A DNA stretch of 26,042 nucleotides from QYOJ01 sp964449285 (GTDB lineage Bacteria > Bacteroidota > Bacteroidia > Bacteroidales > FEN-979), in assembly GCA_964449285.1 (NCBI GenBank), contig CAYUZX010000048.1, positions 1-26,042 on the forward strand, given 5' to 3'. Shown here one piece after another: positions 15,809 through 22,294 of this stretch. The position numbers were made by a program, and so were the translations under genes. The notes under the pieces are model-generated. The model was not told where the DNA came from. It worked only from the letters and a program-made list of their open reading frames with translations, and searched no databases. How positions within the stretch are numbered: the stretch's first letter is position 1; each line of letters opens with the position of its first letter.

Positions 15809-16972
15809 TCAAACCTTGAATCTCCCCGCAATCGTCTCCCCACAAAACGCACACTTGCTATCCTTGATGTTATTCTTTAGGATCGTAAATCCTTTTCGTT
15901 CAAGTACGACTTCGTTGCATTTTGAGCAATAGGTGTTTTCGGCTTTATTGTTAGGGACGTTGCCAATGTAAACGTATTTGATGCCAGCTTTTTTAGCGAT
16001 ATCGTGAGCCTCTTCGAGAATTGCAAGGGGTGTAAAAGGAAGGGATGTCAACTGGTACAAGGGGAAGAACCGGCTGAAATGAAGGGGGCAATCCTCCAGT
16101 CCGTTATCTACTATCCAGGCACACATCTCCCTGATCATCTGAGGCTTGTCGGTCCAGCCAGGGATAATCAGATTGGTAATCTCCAGCCAGACACCCATCT
16201 CGTGAAGAATCTTTAATGTCCTCAGTATCGGAGCGAGGCTTCCTCCGTTCAATTTCTGATAAGTCTCTTCGGAAAAGGACTTCAGGTTAATATTGGCTCC
16301 ATCGATATAAACTGCCAGATCTCTTAGCGGTTTTTCGTTGATGTAGCCATTTGAGACGAGCACATTTTTGATTCCTCTTTTCCGGGCGAGCCTGGCCGAA
16401 TCAAACATGTATTCGTAAAATGCGATGGGCTCCGAATAGGTATAGGCTATCGAAAGAGCGCCATTGGCAATGGCTTCTTCAACCAGGGCATCCGGGAAGA
16501 GATCAAAATTACGGGTTTCACGAGGGCTCACCTGAGAGATCTCCCAATTCTGGCAATTTAAGCACGCCAGGTTACATCCAGCAATGGCGACAGAAAAACT
16601 CCGTGAAGATGGATAGAAATGAAACAGTGGTTTCTTTTCAATCGGATCCACATGCTTAGAGCAAGGATTGCCATATGCAATCGTGTACAATTTCCCATCT
16701 ACAGCAACCTTCGTGCGGCAGATGCTCTCATTCCCTTCAGTGAGCGTGCACTGGTTCGGACAAATCTGACACCTCACTCCTTTGGGAGTCACGATGTAAT
16801 AAGGCGACTCTTTACTAAACCGGCCCAATCCGCTATCCGGGTTTTCTACTGTTTCATCCATTGGGATTCCTATTTTTGCCAACGACTCCATGGAGTGCAA
16901 CCCAAGTGCTGCTCCTCCCGCACCTATCAAGCTGCGGCGAAGAAATTCCCGCTTCGAGATATTCTTTTTCAT
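15809..16972 (-). CDS. amrS: AmmeMemoRadiSam system radical SAM enzyme with Tat-like signal
   Basis: A 387-residue radical SAM protein of the AmmeMemoRadiSam family (relatives of pyruvate formate-lyase activating enzymes). The 4Fe-4S/SAM motif is CNLACLNC with C133, C137 and C140. Family features are the N-terminal cysteines C68, C71, C75 and C85 (CQICPNQC), GNPCSKHVDPIEKKPLFHFY (102-121), and two C-terminal CxxC knuckles (C349/C352 and C374/C377) that may bind zinc or another cluster. Residues 1-32 look like a twin-arginine signal with a KR variant: SKREFLR at 6-12, then LIGAGGAALG and an Ala at the cleavage point. Tat export would suit a protein that must fold around a cluster first, but an extracytoplasmic radical SAM enzyme would be unusual because SAM and reductant are cytoplasmic. 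Substrate unknown. Confidence 0.93.
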   Translation of the reverse strand: MKKNISKREFLRRSLIGAGGAALGLHSMESLAKIGIPMDETVENPDSGLGRFSKESPYYIVTPKGVRCQICPNQCTLTEGNESICRTKVAVDGKLYTIAYGNPCSKHVDPIEKKPLFHFYPSSRSFSVAIAGCNLACLNCQNWEISQVSPRETRNFDLFPDALVEEAIANGALSIAYTYSEPIAFYEYMFDSARLARKRGIKNVLVSNGYINEKPLRDLAVYIDGANINLKSFSEETYQKLNGGSLAPILRTLKILHEMGVWLEITNLIIPGWTDKPQMIREMCAWIVDNGLEDCPLHFSRFFPLYQLTSLPFTPLAILEEAHDIAKKAGIKYVYIGNVPNNKAENTYCSKCNEVVLERKGFTILKNNIKDSKCAFCGETIAGRFKV

Positions 16973-17079
16973 GTCAGAGGTTTTGATTTACGAAGTTACA
17001 GAATATTCCGAAATTTGCCATCGTTAATAAGGGGGAAGGCTCCATTTACGTCACAAGCAGTAGATAACTTGTTTGTTTA

Positions 17080-18471
17080 TTATTCTTTTACAAGTCGCTT
17101 AATTATTACATATTCATCCTTAATCCTGATTTTCAATATGTAAATTCCTGGATGTAAATCTTCAATATTCAGTGAATTGTCTGAGAGCACAAGATGCTTC
17201 ACCCTCGATCCATAAGCGGAAAACACCTCAATGAGCGAGTTTTTTAATGAGACCGGGCTCTTAATGTGAATAATTTGTTTAGCAGGATTTGGGAATACTA
17301 AAATATGATCTTCCTTGATTTGCCGTATCAATACCGGATACGGATATTCATAAGCTCCTATATCGATACGACCATCCACGACTCTGGGGTTTCCAGCTAA
17401 ATCAAAATCAGGCAAACCAAGACTTAAACTATTCGGAGTGCCGACATTAATACATGGGGATATCGCTGTTAATGAAAAATTATGATTTGTGCTATCTGTA
17501 AATTCAGGAAACTCGTCTATATTAAAGTAATTTTCATAGTCAAACTCGTAAACTGGGTTTGTGTAATTATCCAAACAAAAGCTCTCCTTTCCTCCTTCCA
17601 CATTACAAAAAAAGAACTGAGGCTCTGAATTTTGCCCCCATAAATCTTGAATAAATACCTGATCACCACAACTTCCTGCAACATTGCCCCACAAAATACA
17701 ATTTTTCAATATTGGACTTGCATCACAAAATATGCCCCCGCCTTTGAATGACATATTGTTGCAAATTGAGGTATTAACTATTGTCAAAGGGACAGTTCCG
17801 GTGAGTTCAAGCGCTCCTCCCCTGGATCCACTTGAGTTATTATTTAATAAACTGTTAATTAGCTTGATACCTGAGTAGGATGCATCTATGGCCCCTGCCG
17901 AAAAAGAGGCATAGTTATGGGTTATTATGCAACTAATAATTATTATATCTGCATTTCCTAAAGCAATCGCTCCGCCAAAAATTGCTTGATTATTTTGAAA
18001 TGTACAATTCGATAAAATTACTTGATCATGAAGTAGTGAAAATATGGCTCCGCCATTTTCATCATAATCGTCTCCTTCATCATAGGCCATGCCATGTTCA
18101 AATAGACAATAGAAAAATTTTGACGTGTCTGAAGATTGATTTTCATAAAATCTTACTCCATGCCAGCCAGTTTCTATATTTTCAGTTGTAAATACAATGC
18201 TATCTGTCTCCGTTCCAACTGCAAGAATGACTCCATCTAACACAGACAATTTATAATGACCTTGAAATTTAATGATTGTACCAGGGAGAATGTTCACTGT
18301 GGAACCTGAAACTACCGAAACGTTACCAATCACTTTGACAGTATCTGCATCCCAATTCACATTCTGATTTATCACCCCTGACACTTCAATAACTGTTTGT
18401 GAGAATAATGTTGCAGGAAGAAAAAACATAAGAGCAACGAATGATAAGTTAATGTTTCTGATTCCTTTCAT
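17080..18471 (-). CDS. Secreted right-handed beta-helix protein with T9SS type A sorting domain
   Basis: A 463-residue exported protein. A signal peptide covers about residues 1-24 (ending LPATLFSQ). Residues about 50-300 are a pectate-lyase-like parallel beta-helix with turns such as ILSNCTFQNNQAIFGGAIAL and LINSLLNNNSSGSRGGALEL, similar to polymorphic outer-membrane-protein repeats. A choice-of-anchor-Q-like block follows (FSLTAISPCINVGTP, RVVDGRIDIGAYEY), then the T9SS sorting domain from about residue 385 (VFPNPAKQIIHIKS to YVIIKRLVKE). No catalytic motif of a polysaccharide lyase is visible, so adhesion or binding is likelier. By eye the gene is clearly more AT-rich than its neighbours, suggesting separate origin. 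It sits between amrS and the membrane aminopropyltransferase-like gene and has its own promoter. Confidence 0.88.
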   Translation of the reverse strand: MKGIRNINLSFVALMFFLPATLFSQTVIEVSGVINQNVNWDADTVKVIGNVSVVSGSTVNILPGTIIKFQGHYKLSVLDGVILAVGTETDSIVFTTENIETGWHGVRFYENQSSDTSKFFYCLFEHGMAYDEGDDYDENGGAIFSLLHDQVILSNCTFQNNQAIFGGAIALGNADIIIISCIITHNYASFSAGAIDASYSGIKLINSLLNNNSSGSRGGALELTGTVPLTIVNTSICNNMSFKGGGIFCDASPILKNCILWGNVAGSCGDQVFIQDLWGQNSEPQFFFCNVEGGKESFCLDNYTNPVYEFDYENYFNIDEFPEFTDSTNHNFSLTAISPCINVGTPNSLSLGLPDFDLAGNPRVVDGRIDIGAYEYPYPVLIRQIKEDHILVFPNPAKQIIHIKSPVSLKNSLIEVFSAYGSRVKHLVLSDNSLNIEDLHPGIYILKIRIKDEYVIIKRLVKE

Positions 18472-18544
18472 TTTTTATCCTCTCAATATTACTGCAGGTT
18501 TCATAAAAAATCTTTCCAAGAATTCTTCATACGCATTTTCCAAA

Positions 18545-18574
18545 CAAACCTACTTAAAAAACTTACACATTCAA
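18545..18574 (-). promoter_or_regulatory. Bacteroidota promoter TTG-N19-TAGGTTTG
   Basis: On the minus strand a TTG (18572-18574) is followed after 19 bases by TAGGTTTG (18545-18552), a complete match to the -33/-7 consensus with normal spacing. It precedes the T9SS beta-helix gene with a leader of about 70 bases. It is the best complete promoter in the window. Confidence 0.6.
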
Positions 18575-18594
18575 CCTGAATGCGAATATATACT

Positions 18595-20724
18595 CTACCC
18601 TCTTTTTGAGAGATAGAACCACATCGCAGTTCCTGTATTCATTAGTGCTAGTATCACCAGGGTCATCTTGATCCCGATCAGTGGAAGCAGGACCACTGCA
18701 GTAAGAAGAGCGCCCAGTGCTGAGCCGTAAAGGTCAATGGCGTAATTGGATGCAGCAACTTTATCGATTCCTCCTTTCGAAATCATAGCAGCATAGGAGA
18801 AGACAAGTCCCGTCAGGAATGCAATGCCCAGAACGAAGAGCAGGAAAGTTGTAAAAATAATGGCATCCGGGAGTTCCAGAAATGGGACCAATGAGATGAA
18901 CAGAAGTATCAGGGTAACGACAGCGGCCATAAATAACTGAATAAGCAGGTAATTCCTGGGATGGTTCTCTTTGAACAGAATCTTTCGGGAAGCGGCGCCG
19001 ATAGCCAGCCCCAGCATGAATACCATGATCAACACACCCAGCGCCTGGTAAACGAATCCAAAGGTAATCTGAAATCCCAGCAAGAGAATGATCTCCGTGG
19101 AAGCGGCTGTAAACCCAGCTGCGAAAACACCAGCATTGACACGGTCTATCGCAAGGAAGGAAAACACCAGCAGCATCAATATCATCCCGCCGATCAAGGT
19201 ATAATTCTGCCGGAAATAGCTGAGCCAATATGCTTGCTGGTAAAAGTAGGCTACCGGGTGAAAATCGTAATTAATTCCACTCTCCTTAGATAGTTTACCC
19301 ATTACAAAACGGCTCCTCTCCCGCAGTAGTTGTTCATCGAAATAGTATAAATTCACGTAATCGGTTTGAATTCCTCTTCGTATAATCAATGAAGGGATGG
19401 CCAGGCTGAGGGAGTCGTCGGATGCAAGAAAGTAGTTTTGGCTGGAAGGAAGGATGTAGACATTCCGAAAGTGGTTCTTCAGAGTATAGTAAATTGAGGA
19501 GTTCAACTCGCCGGCTTCAGGGCTCACATAATCAGACCCGGTAGGTATCGAAAGGGAGAGAACCCCGCCGGAATCCATCCGGTGTTTAAGAGAACCAAAA
19601 AATTCATCGGTATAATAGCGATTCAACTGAAGGGTAGATGGCTCAGGCAGGTTAATCAACACGACATCATAAAAGCAGTCACCATGCATAATGTATCTCC
19701 GGGCATCTGCTGTGATATATCTGACTGTTGAATCGGGAACCTTTCCTCCCAGGGTAGTGGTTATCTCAATCAACGCCGGATTGAGTTCCACGTAGTCAAC
19801 CCGAACTGGCTTATATTTCAGAATTTCAGGAATGGCTCCACTCAACCCCCCTGAAACCAGCAACACCCGTTTAGGATGATCATGCTGAACCATGGCAAAA
19901 TGCACCGACTCCTCATCCCGGATCACATTTCCCGAACTGAATAGCAAAACCCCATTCTCATAAACATTCTGCTGTCCGCTCTGCTCGGTAACAATTACCC
20001 GGCCGTATGGAGTCTCCCGGTCAACAACCACTTCCTGATCTTCGAAAAGCAGAGAGAGACTGAAGTTTGAGAAGGATATGGAGTAGAGCCCCAGCAAAAC
20101 GCCTCCCGAAATGAGTGGAACAATGATCTTCGGGAGCAGCATTGGCTGGGAAAACGCATATAAGATGACACTGCCCAGGAACACAGCGGAAATGATATTC
20201 ATCGCGGGAAAAGAGCCCATGGTCCAGAGGAAAACAAAGTTGATCAACCCACCCGCAATCAGGCTTCCCAGCGACTCCACGGCGTAAGCTCCACCGAGCG
20301 GGTTCTGACTGGGTTTCCTGGGAAGGATTGCTGTGAGGGCAGTAAACAGGAACCCACTGAGGAAGCAGACAGGTGTTTGAAGCAATAAGGATGAATAAAA
20401 AATCTCCCGTAAACCGACCATACTTCCGGTAGGAAACACGACACTCCGCCAAACATCAAGTTTCACAATGGTGAGAACAGGGATCACTGCAAGCAGCAGC
20501 ATCAGGAATAGAAAATACGATTCCCGGTCTTTCATCTGCTGCGCAAACCGTCCTACAAAAGCGCCAAATCCGCTGACAAGCATCCAGTTAGCCAATACAA
20601 CACCGAAAACAAGCTCATTTCCCTGGAAGACATACAGGAACTCACGAAGCAGGTAAATCTGGGTAGCTATAGAGATAAACCCCAGACCAAACAAAGCAGA
20701 GAAGATTGCAAATCTCTTGTACAT
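18595..20724 (-). CDS. Membrane protein with embedded spermidine-synthase-like domain
   Basis: A 709-residue protein with about seven membrane segments (residues 5-225), a soluble aminopropyltransferase-like domain (about 230-445) and about six more segments (515-705). The soluble domain has the SpeE order: ETPYGRVIVTE (237-247), YENGVLLFSSG, the SAM-binding-type loop VLLVSGGLSGAIPE (287-300), YVELNP with E313 and ADARRY with D340. Where SpeE enzymes have the catalytic DSxDP motif, this protein has INLPEP (357-362), so N358 replaces the catalytic Asp and normal polyamine synthesis is doubtful. It resembles proteins annotated as fused MFS/spermidine synthase. Neighbouring amrS and the divergent amrB-amrA fusion suggest a shared pathway, possibly small-molecule transfer at the membrane (inference). 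Start codons of this gene and the fusion are 34 bases apart. Confidence 0.85.
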   Translation of the reverse strand: MYKRFAIFSALFGLGFISIATQIYLLREFLYVFQGNELVFGVVLANWMLVSGFGAFVGRFAQQMKDRESYFLFLMLLLAVIPVLTIVKLDVWRSVVFPTGSMVGLREIFYSSLLLQTPVCFLSGFLFTALTAILPRKPSQNPLGGAYAVESLGSLIAGGLINFVFLWTMGSFPAMNIISAVFLGSVILYAFSQPMLLPKIIVPLISGGVLLGLYSISFSNFSLSLLFEDQEVVVDRETPYGRVIVTEQSGQQNVYENGVLLFSSGNVIRDEESVHFAMVQHDHPKRVLLVSGGLSGAIPEILKYKPVRVDYVELNPALIEITTTLGGKVPDSTVRYITADARRYIMHGDCFYDVVLINLPEPSTLQLNRYYTDEFFGSLKHRMDSGGVLSLSIPTGSDYVSPEAGELNSSIYYTLKNHFRNVYILPSSQNYFLASDDSLSLAIPSLIIRRGIQTDYVNLYYFDEQLLRERSRFVMGKLSKESGINYDFHPVAYFYQQAYWLSYFRQNYTLIGGMILMLLVFSFLAIDRVNAGVFAAGFTAASTEIILLLGFQITFGFVYQALGVLIMVFMLGLAIGAASRKILFKENHPRNYLLIQLFMAAVVTLILLFISLVPFLELPDAIIFTTFLLFVLGIAFLTGLVFSYAAMISKGGIDKVAASNYAIDLYGSALGALLTAVVLLPLIGIKMTLVILALMNTGTAMWFYLSKRG

Positions 20725-20734
20725 TTCGTACCTT

Positions 20735-20742
20735 TACCTTTG
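20735..20742 (+). promoter_or_regulatory. -7 promoter box TACCTTTG for the AmrB-AmrA fusion gene
   Basis: A perfect TAnnTTTG box ending 16 bases before the ATG at 20759, within the 13-base string ACCTTTACCTTTG (20730-20742) that is also present upstream of the other Memo gene at 5767-5779. TTG triplets lie 15 and 26 bases upstream, neither at the best distance. Confidence 0.5.
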
Positions 20743-20750
20743 TTTTATTT

Positions 20751-20758
20751 CAAAAATA
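20751..20758 (-). promoter_or_regulatory. -7 promoter box TATTTTTG for the membrane SpeE-like gene
   Basis: On the minus strand TATTTTTG matches TAnnTTTG and lies 26 bases before the ATG at 20724. It points toward the plus-strand box at 20735-20742 with only 8 bases between them, so the two promoters would compete for polymerase. Confidence 0.4.
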
Positions 20759-22294
20759 ATGCATGTAACCCAGTTTTTTTTCATTTTGTTAATAAGCTTT
20801 ATGTTTGGTTCACAACTTGGATGCTCATCCCAGAATCAGGATGGATCATCACAAAAAAATGACCGGAAGCCTGCAGCAGCTGGAAGATTTTATTCCGACA
20901 ACCCCACTGAACTCCGGTCAATGATAAAAAGCTTCTTTTCTGAAGCGATACTGCGTAAAGAGAATCAGACAGCGGCGATCATCTCCCCGCATGCCGGTTA
21001 CCTCTTTTCAGGACAGGTTGCTGCCAATGCTTTCAACCAAGTAGATCCGGATCGATCGTTCGACAATGTTTTTATCATTGCCTCGAGTCACCAGGTGGCA
21101 TTTTCCGGCGCCTCCATCTATAACCTGGGAGATTATGTGACGCCTCTCGGAAAGGTACCTGTAAACATCAAGCTCGCTAACCAACTCATTGAGAATAGCC
21201 CGCTTTTTATGTTTCATCCCGAAGCCGATAAATATGAGCACAGCCTGGAAGTACAAGTTCCCTTTTTACAGGTGCATCTGAAGAAGGCATTTCAACTGGT
21301 TCCTATTGTGCTTGGCACGCAGTCGGCTGAATCATGTAAAAAAATCGCCGAAGCCCTGAAGCCTTGGTTTAATGACCGTAACCTTTTCGTGATCAGCAGT
21401 GATTTCGCCCATTACCCGGGATATGAAGAGGCTAGAGCTGCCGACCAGGCGACATGCAATGCCATCGTTAAGAATGACCCCGAAATCTTCATCACATTTC
21501 TGGAAAGCTATAAAAAGAAGAAGATTCCTAACCTGGCGACCAACTGCTGTGGCTGGACATCTGTACTGACGCTCCTTAACCTGACATCAGGAAATCCGGA
21601 TTACACATATACGCCCCTCTTCTATCAGAATTCAGGTGATTCGAGATATGGCGACAAGAAACAAGTGGTCGGATACTGGGCAATCACGATCACCCGAACG
21701 GGTGGCGATGCCAGGGAGGGTGCCGACTTTTATTTCTCTGATCAGGATAAAATCCGGTTGCTGGAAATTGCGAGGAGTACAGTCAACGGGTATATCCGTA
21801 ACAAGAAGGTTCCCGAGGTTGATCCAACTGGCCTGTCGAAAAACATGAAGCTGCAAACCGGAGCTTTTGTGACGCTGAAAAAGAAAGGTGCATTGCGAGG
21901 TTGCATCGGCCGGTTCACGGCAAACATTCCCTTATACCAAGTGATTCAGGAGATGGCTGTTGCCAGCGCTACCCAGGACTATCGATTCTCGCCGGTTCAG
22001 TTCAATGAAGTCGACGGGCTCGAAATCGAGATCTCGGTACTCTCACCCATGAAACGAATTTCCGATATCAGGGAGCTCAAATTGGGACGAGATGGCATCT
22101 ATATTAAAAAAGGGAGCGCTGCAGGCACTTTCCTGCCTCAGGTTGCAACAGAAACAGGATGGACAAAAGAGGAGTTTCTCGGGCATTGTGCCCGGGATAA
22201 AGCAGGCATTGGATGGGATGGGTGGAAAGATGCTGAACTCTATACCTATGAAGCCACTGTCTTTTCAGAATCTGAATTTAGCGGCCACAAATAG
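20759..22294 (+). CDS. amrB/amrA: Exported AmrB-AmrA fusion (Memo plus AMMECR1 domains)
   Basis: A 511-residue two-domain protein. The ATG at 20759 is chosen because MHVTQFFFILLISFMFGSQL is a normal signal sequence and the further upstream ATG (20717) overlaps the divergent gene and its promoter. The signal ends in GSQLGC, a loose lipobox with C22, so a lipoprotein or periplasmic protein. The Memo/AmrB domain covers 38-312: PAAAGRFYSDNP, H78 in SPHAGY, H111 in SSHQ, E160-H161 in EHSLE, D215/H218 in SSDFAHY and C264 in NCCGWTSV. The AMMECR1/AmrA domain covers 325-505 with the hallmark LRGCIG (379-384), SPVQFNEVDGLEIEISVLSP and GIGWDGW. Fusion of the two proves they act together. The reaction is unknown. 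The 3' end overlaps the convergent nuclease gene by 17 bases. Confidence 0.93.
   Translation: MHVTQFFFILLISFMFGSQLGCSSQNQDGSSQKNDRKPAAAGRFYSDNPTELRSMIKSFFSEAILRKENQTAAIISPHAGYLFSGQVAANAFNQVDPDRSFDNVFIIASSHQVAFSGASIYNLGDYVTPLGKVPVNIKLANQLIENSPLFMFHPEADKYEHSLEVQVPFLQVHLKKAFQLVPIVLGTQSAESCKKIAEALKPWFNDRNLFVISSDFAHYPGYEEARAADQATCNAIVKNDPEIFITFLESYKKKKIPNLATNCCGWTSVLTLLNLTSGNPDYTYTPLFYQNSGDSRYGDKKQVVGYWAITITRTGGDAREGADFYFSDQDKIRLLEIARSTVNGYIRNKKVPEVDPTGLSKNMKLQTGAFVTLKKKGALRGCIGRFTANIPLYQVIQEMAVASATQDYRFSPVQFNEVDGLEIEISVLSPMKRISDIRELKLGRDGIYIKKGSAAGTFLPQVATETGWTKEEFLGHCARDKAGIGWDGWKDAELYTYEATVFSESEFSGHK

Noticed and set aside
16991..16998. TAACTTCG upstream of amrS as a -7 box
   Set aside because: The highly conserved TTTG is TTCG here and no -33 element is present.
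18761..19228. 155-codon minus-strand frame
   Set aside because: It overlaps the C-terminal membrane part of the SpeE-like gene in another frame and is rich in Cys/Arg with no domain signature.
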